From NCBI GenBank assembly GCA_028694545.1, contig JAQVKV010000220.1, positions 1-5,543 on the forward strand: DNA of 5,543 bases, read 5' to 3'. Made by a program: the position numbers and the translations under genes. The notes under the pieces are model-generated. The model had not been told where the DNA came from. It did not search any database and saw only the letters and a program-made list of their open reading frames with translations. This DNA is from Zavarzinia sp. (GTDB lineage Bacteria; Pseudomonadota; Alphaproteobacteria; Zavarziniales; Zavarziniaceae). Positions 1-5,145 of this stretch are shown one piece after another (the stretch's first letter is position 1; each line of letters begins with the position of its first letter).

Positions 1-36
1 ATGCCATCGGCGGAGCATTCCTTTCGACAGGGACAA

Positions 37-53
37 TTGGCCGTGATCTTGCC
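37..53 (+). promoter_or_regulatory. Candidate sigma-54 (-24/-12) promoter for hcp
   Basis: The bases read T-TGGCCG-TGATC-TTGC-C. TGGC at 38-41 and TTGC at 49-52 have exactly the RpoN spacing, with GG at 39-40 and GC at 51-52 separated by 10 bases. The consensus is TGGCAC-N5-TTGC followed by A or T; bases 42, 43 and 53 deviate. Transcription would start around 63-66, giving a leader of about 280 nt. hcp genes are under RpoN control in some gammaproteobacteria, which makes this plausible, but one match in a GC-rich region may be chance. No activator binding site was identified because upstream sequence is missing. Confidence 0.25.
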
Positions 54-153
54 CTTACGGGCGCCGGCGGACAAGAACGCTGGGCTTGGGAAAGCACTCG
101 TGGCACTCTCTCGCGGTGACCGGCGTGTCGGGGTCGAATGGCCTTCCGGGGGG

Positions 154-186
154 TCTTGTAGGGGTTTTCGATCCCCGCTCACAAGA
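154..186 (+). repeat. Imperfect hairpin in the hcp leader
   Basis: TCTTGT (154-159) is the exact reverse complement of ACAAGA (181-186). Inside it GGGG (161-164) can pair with CCCC (173-176), leaving a one-base bulge on the left, four unpaired bases on the right and an 8-nt loop. There is no T-tract after it, so it is not a standard terminator. It would be transcribed only from the distal promoter candidate. Confidence 0.35.
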
Positions 187-216
187 GTGCGCACCGTCAC
201 AGAATTCGTTGCCTCG

Positions 217-227
217 TGTGCTAGATT
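217..227 (+). promoter_or_regulatory. Candidate extended -10 promoter for hcp
   Basis: TGTGCTAGATT fits the extended -10 pattern TGTG-N-TATAAT, with four of six hexamer positions matching. There is no good -35 at 17 bp: the nearest, GTCACA at 196-201, is 20 bp away. A start near 234 would give a leader of about 110 nt that keeps the hairpin at 266-289. It competes with the sigma-54-like element at 37-53. Confidence 0.2.
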
Positions 228-265
228 GCCGGTCATCAAGCGCTGCGGAATTGTTCCGACGCACA

Positions 266-289
266 GCGGGGAGGGGGATCGGTCCCCGC
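266..289 (+). repeat. GC-rich hairpin upstream of the hcp ribosome binding site
   Basis: GCGGGGA (266-272) and TCCCCGC (283-289) form a perfect 7-bp stem around a 10-nt purine-rich loop (273-282). An alternative register pairs GGGGA (274-278) with TCCCC (283-287) around TCGG, so two mutually exclusive folds exist. It ends 43 bases before the Shine-Dalgarno and lacks a T-tract. It could stabilise the 5' end of the hcp mRNA or take part in regulation; this is inference. Confidence 0.4.
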
Positions 290-344
290 AACCTGGAAGA
301 CAGGTCAAGCCGATCTTTATGGCGTGATGCCTAAGGGGGAACAA

Positions 345-836
345 ATGGCACTCTACATGAAATTCGAAGGGGTCACCGGCGACGTTACCGAGAAGGGCCA
401 CAAGGACTGGCTGCTGATCGAGTCGATCTCGCTGGGCTTCAACCGCTACCTGACCTCGGCGGTCGGTGCCGGTCAGAACCGCGAAGGGTCGACCCCTGAC
501 TTCCAGGACATCCACATCACCCGCATGACCGACAAGGCCACGCCGGAACTGATGAAGATCGCGCTCCAGGGCGGTAAGGGCAAGGAAGTCACCTTCGACT
601 TCACGACTTCCGACCAGGACCCCTTCGTCTACTACCAGGTGAAGCTGTCGGACGTCCTGATCGGCTCCTACCAGCAGTCGGGTTCGGGCGGTGGCGCCGG
701 CAACCGTCCGGTGGACAGCATCTCGCTGAACTTCCGCAAGTTCGAGGCGAAGTACATCCAGAAGAAGGTCGACGGTTCCGCCGGTGAATCGAAGCTGGCC
801 GGTTACGACCTCTCGACCGCCAAGGCTCACCTCTGA
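345..836 (+). CDS. hcp: Hcp, type VI secretion system tube protein
   Basis: Hcp forms hexameric rings that stack into the inner tube of the type VI secretion system; the tube is propelled out of the cell by sheath contraction and can carry effectors in its lumen. The 163-residue product has the usual length of the family (about 160-172). It shows the typical opening MALYMKFEGVTGDV (1-14), the HKDWLLIESISLGFNR stretch (19-34), the HITRMTDKATPELMK segment (57-71), a Gly/Ser-rich loop (112-119) and the SISLNFRKFEAKY strand (125-137). The start at 345 is preferred over the in-frame GTG at 324 because AAGGGGGA (333-340) lies 4 nt upstream. Codon use is strongly biased to AAG, GAC, ACC, TTC and CTG, as in highly expressed genes. 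No sheath, baseplate, ClpV or VgrG gene is in the window, so it looks solitary here. It has its own leader and a strong terminator. The family call is very secure; which T6SS it serves is unknown. Confidence 0.96.
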   Translation: MALYMKFEGVTGDVTEKGHKDWLLIESISLGFNRYLTSAVGAGQNREGSTPDFQDIHITRMTDKATPELMKIALQGGKGKEVTFDFTTSDQDPFVYYQVKLSDVLIGSYQQSGSGGGAGNRPVDSISLNFRKFEAKYIQKKVDGSAGESKLAGYDLSTAKAHL

Positions 837-848
837 GTTCCGGAACCT

Positions 849-873
849 GCCACGGGCCCGCATGGCCCGTGGC
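849..873 (+). repeat. Perfect 10-bp hairpin after hcp
   Basis: GCCACGGGCC (849-858) and GGCCCGTGGC (864-873) are exact reverse complements with a 5-nt loop, CGCAT. The stem begins 12 bases after the hcp stop codon and runs directly into the terminator hairpin, sharing base 873. It probably protects the mRNA 3' end from exonucleases or supports termination. Confidence 0.75.
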
Positions 874-910
874 GGCCCGCCCCGGATGGCCGGCGGCGGG
901 CCGTTTTTTT
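873..910 (+). terminator. Strong intrinsic terminator of hcp
   Basis: CGGCCCGCC (873-881) pairs perfectly with GGCGGGCCG (895-903), a 9-bp all-GC stem, followed at once by seven Ts (904-910). The 13-nt loop can fold further (CCGG 882-885 with CCGG 890-893). This is a textbook rho-independent terminator for the plus strand. In the opposite direction the hairpin lies between the converging META-lipoprotein gene and hcp but has no T-run on the relevant side, so it would be at best a weak terminator there. Confidence 0.92.
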
Positions 911-921
911 GCCCCCCGTGT

Positions 922-1329
922 TCAACGCCGGAAGATCAGAAGGGCGTTTCCTTCCGCATCGCCGAGGACCAGGTCGTCGTTCTCGATCCGGTAGCGGGCG
1001 ACAAGGGCCAGCCGGTCCAGATAGGCATCCTCGACATTCGCCGAGACGCAGGCCATGCGCGTGCTGGCAAGGGGCGTGAAGGACAGGTTTTCGCCATCGA
1101 GGGTGAAGCCGCCGGTAAAGCGGTTGCAACCGCCGAAACCGTAAACCCGGCCCTCCGTGTCGAAGGTTGCCGTGGGCGCCGGGCCCACCATGGTGGCACC
1201 GGGTATGTCCCGCAATGTCCACTCGACATCCTTCAACCCTTCCGTTCCGGCCTTTTCGGGGCCAGCGCAGGCGCCGACGGTCATCGCGGCGAAGAGCACG
1301 AGCGCGCTGAAGGGAAATCGGAACGACAT
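922..1329 (-). CDS. META-domain (HslJ-like) lipoprotein
   Basis: This is a small secreted lipoprotein of 135 residues from the chosen start. Residues 1-20 form a signal peptide (MSFRFPF, then a hydrophobic stretch) ending in a lipobox VGA-C with the lipidated cysteine at 21. The rest is one META domain: W38 in the opening strand, GFGGCNRFTGGF (64-75), and the hallmark LASTRMAC (87-94). Relatives include E. coli HslJ, a heat-inducible outer-membrane protein linked to novobiocin resistance; the biochemical role is unknown. Three in-frame ATGs are available (1344, 1335, 1329). GGAG (1339-1342) sits 9 nt before ATG 1329 but only 3 nt before ATG 1335 and overlaps ATG 1344, so 1329 is preferred; the signal peptide is intact from any of them. 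It converges on hcp across the terminator. The family is secure, the function is not. Confidence 0.88.
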   Translation of the reverse strand: MSFRFPFSALVLFAAMTVGACAGPEKAGTEGLKDVEWTLRDIPGATMVGPAPTATFDTEGRVYGFGGCNRFTGGFTLDGENLSFTPLASTRMACVSANVEDAYLDRLALVARYRIENDDLVLGDAEGNALLIFRR

Positions 1330-1455
1330 CGGCATTTTCTCCATTCAGGCATGGCGCCAGCCTGCCACCACGGGCGGGGATTGCGAAGCGCATTTCGTGC
1401 GGGACCGCCGCGCGAGTCATTTGTCACGACACGAAAGGTTACATGCCGCGATTCC

Positions 1456-1493
1456 GGCCGGGCGCAGGGCATTTAGGGGTTGCGCCCCCGGCC
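1456..1493 (+). repeat. GC-rich stem-loop upstream of mscS
   Basis: GGCCGGGCGCA (1456-1466) pairs with bases 1481-1493: CGCA with TGCG, GGG with CCC, and GGCC with GGCC, with CC (1488-1489) bulged. The loop is 14 nt (1467-1480). A pyrimidine-rich stretch TCTTCCTCT follows, but there is no T-run. It ends 27 bases before the mscS Shine-Dalgarno and may be part of its 5' leader. No convincing promoter was found in 1345-1534: TTGTCA at 1421-1426 resembles a -35 but lacks a -10 at the right spacing. Confidence 0.4.
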
Positions 1494-1534
1494 TCTTCCT
1501 CTAAACGGGAAGGCGAGACGGAAAGGGGGTATCG

Positions 1535-2392
1535 ATGGAATTCGACAAGATCATGGCGGAATCGCCTGTCATCCTGACCTGGGCCGCGGATCAGGGCCTG
1601 AACCTGCTCGTCGCGCTGCTCATCGTCGTGGTCGGCTGGATCGTCGCCGGCTGGGTTGCGCGGACGATCCGCCGGGTTGCCGGCGCGTCGTCGCGGATCG
1701 ATCCCACATTGGTGCCGGTCCTCGCCTCGCTCGCGCGCTACTTCATCCTGATCACCATGCTGATCGCCGTGCTCGACCGCTTCGGCGTGCAGACGGCCAG
1801 CCTTCTCGCCATGCTGGGCGCCGCCGGCCTCGCCATCGGCCTTGCCTTGCAGGGAACGCTGTCGAATGTGGCGTCGGGTTTCATGCTCCTGCTGCTGCGG
1901 CCCTTCCGGGTCGGCGATTTCGTCGAGGTGGCGGATCATGCCGGCACGGTGCGGGAGATCGGGTTGTTCGCCACCGTGCTCGTCAGTTTCGACGGCATCT
2001 GGCGGCAGATCCCGAACAGCACCGTCTGGTCCTCGGCCGTGATCAATTACAGCCGCGAGCCGACGCGCATGATCAACCTGACGCTGGGAATCGATTATGA
2101 CGACGACGCGGATCAGGCGATCGAGATCATCCGCGCCGTGATCGCGGCCGAGCCGCGGATTCTGGCCGACCCCACCCCGATCGTCGCCGTCGGTGACCTT
2201 GGCGCATCCTCCGTCGACATCCTGGTGCGCGGCTGGACGCTGGGGTCCGATTTCTGGACGACACGCTGGGATCTGCTGAAGACCCTGAAGCGGAAGCTGG
2301 GCGAGGCCGGGATCACCATTCCCTACCCGCAGACCGTCATCTCGCTGCGCGACGGCACCCTGCCGCTGCCGGCCGAAGGCGAGGCGAAGTAA
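1535..2392 (+). CDS. mscS: MscS-type small-conductance mechanosensitive channel
   Basis: This inner-membrane homoheptameric channel opens under membrane tension and releases solutes during hypo-osmotic shock. At 285 residues it matches the short E. coli-type MscS (286), without extra N-terminal membrane or periplasmic domains. TM1 is about 22-44 and TM2 about 64-82. TM3, the pore helix, is about 88-123 with the glycine/alanine-packed motif GAAGLAIGLALQG (95-107); L99 and L103 align with the gate leucines L105 and L109 of E. coli, and Q106-G107 with its Q112-G113 hinge. RPFRVGD (122-128) leads into the beta domain, with INYSREP (170-176) and YDDDADQ (188-194). The cytoplasmic vestibule carries DLGASS (221-226), WDLLK (245-249) and IPYPQ (262-266). 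The start is supported by GAAAGGGGG (1521-1529) with a 5-nt spacer. The next gene lies 154 bases downstream on the same strand, so co-transcription is possible but unproven. The assignment is very secure. Confidence 0.96.
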   Translation: MEFDKIMAESPVILTWAADQGLNLLVALLIVVVGWIVAGWVARTIRRVAGASSRIDPTLVPVLASLARYFILITMLIAVLDRFGVQTASLLAMLGAAGLAIGLALQGTLSNVASGFMLLLLRPFRVGDFVEVADHAGTVREIGLFATVLVSFDGIWRQIPNSTVWSSAVINYSREPTRMINLTLGIDYDDDADQAIEIIRAVIAAEPRILADPTPIVAVGDLGASSVDILVRGWTLGSDFWTTRWDLLKTLKRKLGEAGITIPYPQTVISLRDGTLPLPAEGEAK

Positions 2393-2497
2393 GGGGCAAG
2401 GCCAAAGTGTGACGGCGCGCACGCCCGGGGCTGAAATCCCGCGCGATCGCAAAACACGGCTTGGGAAATCGGCCGCCTGGTGGTGGGATGTGGGCAG

Positions 2498-2513
2498 CCG
2501 GCCGGGGGGCCGG
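2498..2513 (+). repeat. GC palindrome between mscS and the DUF805 gene
   Basis: CCGGCC (2498-2503) and GGCCGG (2508-2513) flank a GGGG loop. The stem is short but all G-C, with no T-tract after it, so it is not a standard terminator. The rest of 2393-2546 shows no clear promoter; a weak GCGCG/CGCGC pairing (2415-2419 with 2440-2444) could form a second stem. Confidence 0.35.
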
Positions 2514-2546
2514 AGCATCCTTGGGGCTCGAGGGAAAGGATCCACG

Positions 2547-2909
2547 ATGAACTGGTACATCACCGTCCTACAGAAATACGCGGTGTTCGAGGGGCGGGCC
2601 CGGCGGGCCGAATTCTGGTATTTCGCCCTGATCAACTTCATCGTCAGCCTGGTGCTGAGCGTCATCGATTCGGCCGTCATCGGGCCGGTCGCCGGCGGGC
2701 TCGGCATCATCGGGCTGATCTACAGCCTCGCCGTGCTGCTGCCCGGCATCGGCGTCGGCATCCGCCGCCTGCACGACACGGGGCGCAGCGGCTGGTGGCT
2801 GCTGATCGCGCTCATTCCGCTCGTCGGCACGATCATCCTGATCGTCTTCTTCGCGACCGCCGGCCAGCGCGGGCCGAACAATTACGGCAACGATCCGCTG
2901 GAAGCCTGA
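2547..2909 (+). CDS. DUF805 inner-membrane protein
   Basis: This 120-residue DUF805 protein is related to E. coli YhaH and YhaI, whose function is not established. The N-terminal motif YAVFEGRARRAEFWYF (11-26) is the family signature. Three hydrophobic helices follow at about 24-46, 54-74 and 84-105. Between the second and third lies the conserved IRRLHDTGRSGWW (72-84), probably cytoplasmic by its positive charge. The short tail GQRGPNNYGNDP (106-117) is also typical. The start at 2547 is chosen because AAAGGA (2535-2540) lies 6 nt upstream and the family motif begins at once; the in-frame extension back to 2409 would add about 46 unrelated Arg/Gly-rich residues. It sits between mscS and gloA on the same strand. 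The family is secure and the molecular role unknown. Confidence 0.92.
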   Translation: MNWYITVLQKYAVFEGRARRAEFWYFALINFIVSLVLSVIDSAVIGPVAGGLGIIGLIYSLAVLLPGIGVGIRRLHDTGRSGWWLLIALIPLVGTIILIVFFATAGQRGPNNYGNDPLEA

Positions 2910-2923
2910 GGATCAGCCATGCG

Positions 2924-2944
2924 CCGGGCGCCTGTTGCGCCCGG
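2924..2944 (+). repeat. 8-bp hairpin after the DUF805 stop codon
   Basis: CCGGGCGC (2924-2931) and GCGCCCGG (2937-2944) form a perfect all-GC stem with a CTGTT loop, starting 15 bases after the stop codon. There is no T-run, so it is not a canonical intrinsic terminator. It may stabilise the upstream transcript's 3' end or pause polymerase before the second stem at 2958-3001. Confidence 0.55.
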
Positions 2945-2957
2945 ATCGGGCCACCGA

Positions 2958-3001
2958 CATGATGCCCTCCTCCGATCACCGGAAAGAACGAGGGCATCAT
3001 G
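2958..3001 (+). promoter_or_regulatory. Inverted repeat masking the gloA ribosome binding site and start codon
   Basis: CATGATGCCCTC (2958-2969) and GAGGGCATCATG (2990-3001) are perfect 12-bp reverse complements around a 20-nt loop. The right arm contains both the likely Shine-Dalgarno GAGGG (2990-2994) and the entire gloA ATG (2999-3001). Inside the loop TCCG (2971-2974) can pair with CGGA (2980-2983), which would also cover the alternative ribosome binding site GGAAAG (2981-2986). Folded in the mRNA, this would block initiation; it could alternatively be a protein-binding operator. The repeat itself is directly visible; its function is inferred. Confidence 0.55.
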
Positions 3002-3436
3002 CGCTTCCTGCATTCGATGATCCGCGTGCGCGACCTCGACGCGGCGCTGGGTTTCTTCTGCGACCACCTGGGCCTGCGCGAGATCCGGCGCAAGGAAAGC
3101 GCCGCCGGGCGTTTCACCTTGATCTTCCTGGCGGCGCCGGACGACACCACGGACGGCAACGAGACCGCGCCCCTGATCGAGCTGACCTACAATTGGGATG
3201 CGGAAGATTACGGCACGGCGCGCAACTTCGGCCATCTCGCCTTCGAGGTCGAGAATATCTACGAGACTTGCGCAAGGCTGCAGGCCGCCGGCATCACCAT
3301 CAACCGCCCGCCGCGCGACGGTTATATGGCTTTCGTGCGCTCGCCCGACCTGATCTCGGTCGAATTGCTGCAGAAGGGCAATGCCCTGCCGCCGGCCGAA
3401 CCCTGGGCCTCCATGGCCAATACCGGGGTCTGGTGA
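2999..3436 (+). CDS. gloA: Glyoxalase I (lactoylglutathione lyase), VOC family
   Basis: Glyoxalase I converts the hemithioacetal of methylglyoxal and glutathione to S-lactoylglutathione, the first step of methylglyoxal detoxification in the cytoplasm. The 145-residue product begins [17 protein letters not shown], close to the E. coli GloA start. It carries the four metal ligands of the family: H5, E61 (in IELTYNWD), H79 (in [10 protein letters not shown]) and E122 (in ISVELLQKG). Two VOC modules are visible, about 1-65 and 76-126. Relative to E. coli GloA (135 residues) it has a slightly longer loop near 45-57 and a short extra tail, and the usual PDG is PDL (116-118). The ribosome binding site and start codon are buried in the inverted repeat at 2958-3001. 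Its stop codon abuts that of selO on the opposite strand. A related glutathione-dependent VOC enzyme is possible, but the ligand set and the ELTYNW motif favour glyoxalase I. Confidence 0.9.
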   Translation: MRFLHSMIRVRDLDAALGFFCDHLGLREIRRKESAAGRFTLIFLAAPDDTTDGNETAPLIELTYNWDAEDYGTARNFGHLAFEVENIYETCARLQAAGITINRPPRDGYMAFVRSPDLISVELLQKGNALPPAEPWASMANTGVW

Positions 3437-4963
3437 TCAGGTCCCGCAGAAAGTCTTGAGTACTCTTTCGTCCGGTGCCGGGGGTTCGGCCAGGGCGGCT
3501 TGCGCCGGCTGGTCGTCGAACGGCCGGGACAGGACGGCGACAAGCGTCTCGAAGGGGCCGAAGTCGCCGGCCATGGCGGCGTCGATTGCCTGCTGGACGC
3601 GATGGTTGCGAGGGATGAAGGCCGGGTTCACCCGGCGCATGGCCGCCGCCCGTTCGTCCGGTGCGCGGCAATCGGCGGCGATCCGTGCCGTCCAGAGCTC
3701 CGCCCACGCGTCGATCCCCTCCATCCCGAGGAAGAGGTCGCGCAATGGCCCCGTCGCGCCCGAATCGGCCGCGACATCGGCGAGGCGCCGGAAGGTCAGC
3801 GTATAATCCGCGCCACCCGCCTTCATTGCTTCCAGCAACCCCTGCAGCAGGGCGGTGTCGCCGTCGCGGATCTCGTCGATGCCGATCTTCGCCAGCATGC
3901 CCGTGGTCCAGGCGTCGCGGAACAGATCGGCGAAGCGGCCGAGAACTTCGGTCGCCAGGGCGATGGCCTTCTCCTGGTCCGGGTCCATCAGATCGAGCAG
4001 GGATTCGGCGAGGCGGGACAGGTTCCAATGGGCCAGCGCCGGCTGGTTGGCATAGGCATAGCGCCCCTGCCGGTCGATCGAGCTGAACACGGTGGCGGGA
4101 TCATAGGCGTCCATGAAGGCGCAGGGGCCGTAATCGATGGTCTCGCCCGAGACGGCCATGTTGTCCGTGTTCATGACGCCGTGGATGAAGCCGACCTGCA
4201 GCCAGCGCGCGACCAGCGCCGCCTGCCGCGCCATCACCGCTTCCAGCAGGGCGAGGGCGCGGTTGCCGGCATCGCGCAACTCGGGGTAATGGCGCTCGAT
4301 CACGTGATTGAGCAGGAGGGTGAGCGCCTCGCCGTCGTCGCGCGCGGCGAAATACTGGAAAGTGCCGACGCGGATGTGGGAGGCGGCGACCCGGGTCAGG
4401 ATCGCGCCGGGCAGCAGGCCCTCGCGCAGCACCGGCTGGCCGGTGGTGATCATGGCCAGTGCCCGCGTCGTCGGAATGCCCAGCGCATGCATCGCCTCGC
4501 TCACGACATATTCGCGCAGCACCGGGCCGAGGGCGGCGCGCCCGTCGCCCTGGCGGGACCAGGGCGTCTCGCCGGCGCCCTTCAGTTGCAGATCGACGCG
4601 CCGCCCGTCCCGGTCGATGACCTCGCCGAGCAGGAGGGCACGGCCGTCGCCCAATTGGGGCACGAAGGTGCCGAACTGATGCCCGGCATAGGCCTGCGCC
4701 AGCGGATCGGCGCCAAGGGGCAGGCGGTTGCCCGAGAAGATGGCCGCCGCCGTCTCCGGATCAAGCCGGTCGAGATCGAAGCCGAGCTGAAGCGCGAGCG
4801 GCCGGTTCAAGCTGATCAGGCGGGGGGCCGCCACCGGCACGGCCGGCTGGCGCGCAAAGAAACGCTCGGGCAGGCGGCCATAGCTATTGTCGAAGACCGG
4901 ACCGAGCTGGATTGGGCCGAGGTCGACGGCGTCGGGGGCCGAAGGCGTCGGGGGGACGGGCAT
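3437..4963 (-). CDS. selO: SelO/YdiU protein adenylyltransferase (pseudokinase)
   Basis: SelO has a kinase fold that binds ATP in flipped orientation and transfers AMP to Ser, Thr or Tyr of target proteins; bacterial work links it to redox stress, and YdiU has also been reported to UMPylate. The 508-residue product contains the conserved blocks in order: FDNSYGRLPERFF (24-36), YAGHQFG (92-98), QLGDGRALLLGE (103-114), LQLKGAGETPWSR (125-137) with K128 as the likely nucleotide-binding lysine, REYVVSEAMHALGIPTTRA (150-168), GFIHGVMNTDN (258-268) with catalytic-type D267-N268, DYGPCAFMD (277-285) with metal-binding D277, and NPAFIPRNH (446-454). It ends in FCGT, so the cysteine is antepenultimate, where human SELENOO has selenocysteine. 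The start at 4963 is chosen because AGAGG lies 10 nt upstream and homology begins soon after; an upstream in-frame ATG at 5083 would add 40 residues that look non-coding. It appears monocistronic and converges on gloA. Confidence 0.95.
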   Translation of the reverse strand: MPVPPTPSAPDAVDLGPIQLGPVFDNSYGRLPERFFARQPAVPVAAPRLISLNRPLALQLGFDLDRLDPETAAAIFSGNRLPLGADPLAQAYAGHQFGTFVPQLGDGRALLLGEVIDRDGRRVDLQLKGAGETPWSRQGDGRAALGPVLREYVVSEAMHALGIPTTRALAMITTGQPVLREGLLPGAILTRVAASHIRVGTFQYFAARDDGEALTLLLNHVIERHYPELRDAGNRALALLEAVMARQAALVARWLQVGFIHGVMNTDNMAVSGETIDYGPCAFMDAYDPATVFSSIDRQGRYAYANQPALAHWNLSRLAESLLDLMDPDQEKAIALATEVLGRFADLFRDAWTTGMLAKIGIDEIRDGDTALLQGLLEAMKAGGADYTLTFRRLADVAADSGATGPLRDLFLGMEGIDAWAELWTARIAADCRAPDERAAAMRRVNPAFIPRNHRVQQAIDAAMAGDFGPFETLVAVLSRPFDDQPAQAALAEPPAPDERVLKTFCGT

Positions 4964-5145
4964 GGGCGGCGTTCCTCTGCGGGCGGCATTCGACGGGTTG
5001 CGGCAGGTCCGGACCGCGAGAGGCCGATCATGGCCCGGACGCCTGGGAATAACCACCCCCGCATCCGCGTTTCCGTCGAACATCGCGGTCGTCAGGCTGT
5101 CGGCATTTCTCTATCGTCGTCCTACAACCGGGGCGGGGGATTTGG
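4964..5145. promoter_or_regulatory. Divergent control region between selO and a lipoprotein gene
   Basis: These 182 bases separate the start codons of two divergently transcribed genes, so both promoters should lie here or close by. The only sites I can support are the two ribosome binding sites: AGAGG on the minus strand (4974-4978) for selO and GGGGGA (5135-5140) for the plus-strand gene. No -35/-10 pair, sigma-54 element or clear operator stands out on either strand. Confidence 0.4.

Larger units (their letters stand above)
1..344. other. Gene-free region and leader upstream of hcp
   Basis: No convincing gene is seen in these 344 bases. Open frames exist on both strands, but their conceptual products are rich in Arg, Pro, Ser and Gly, resemble no family I recognise, and the plus-strand frames have no plausible ribosome binding site. 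The region runs into the hcp ribosome binding site and most likely holds the hcp promoter and a long 5' leader. It contains a sigma-54-like element (37-53), an extended -10-like element (217-227) and two hairpins (154-186 and 266-289), listed separately. The window begins inside it, so an upstream gene may end just outside. Confidence 0.6.

Noticed and set aside
101..116. TGGCAC followed by TCTCTCGCG as a second sigma-54 site
   Set aside because: The -24 part is perfect but the GC needed at the -12 position is displaced by one base and the TTGC element is absent.
1..327. Open frame of 108 codons starting at the first base of the window
   Set aside because: No ribosome binding site can be judged, composition is Arg/Pro/Gly/Ser rich like frame noise, no family is recognisable, and it ends in the hcp leader just before the hcp ribosome binding site.
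324..344. GTG at 324 as the hcp start, adding seven residues
   Set aside because: The added residues are not part of the Hcp family and the AAGGGGGA ribosome binding site lies inside this extension, correctly spaced for ATG 345.
873..903. Use of the hcp terminator as a bidirectional terminator for the META lipoprotein gene
   Set aside because: On the minus strand the hairpin is preceded by an A-run and is not followed by a T-run, so canonical intrinsic termination in that direction is not supported.
827..1476. Long overlapping frames on both strands across the META lipoprotein gene
   Set aside because: They are frame shadows: products are Arg/Gly/Pro/His rich without recognisable domains, while the 922-1329 frame has a signal peptide, lipobox and META motifs.
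2409..2546. N-terminal extension of the DUF805 protein from 2409
   Set aside because: The extension is Arg/Gly-rich and outside the family; a good ribosome binding site precedes ATG 2547.
1439..2710. Minus-strand frame of 423 codons opposite mscS
   Set aside because: It is antisense to the clearly real mscS and DUF805 genes; the product is His/Asp/Gln/Arg-rich low-complexity sequence typical of GC-rich antisense frames.
4964..5083. Forty-residue N-terminal extension of SelO from ATG 5083
   Set aside because: It has no family similarity, and ATG 4963 has its own AGAGG ribosome binding site; the extra stretch is more likely intergenic.
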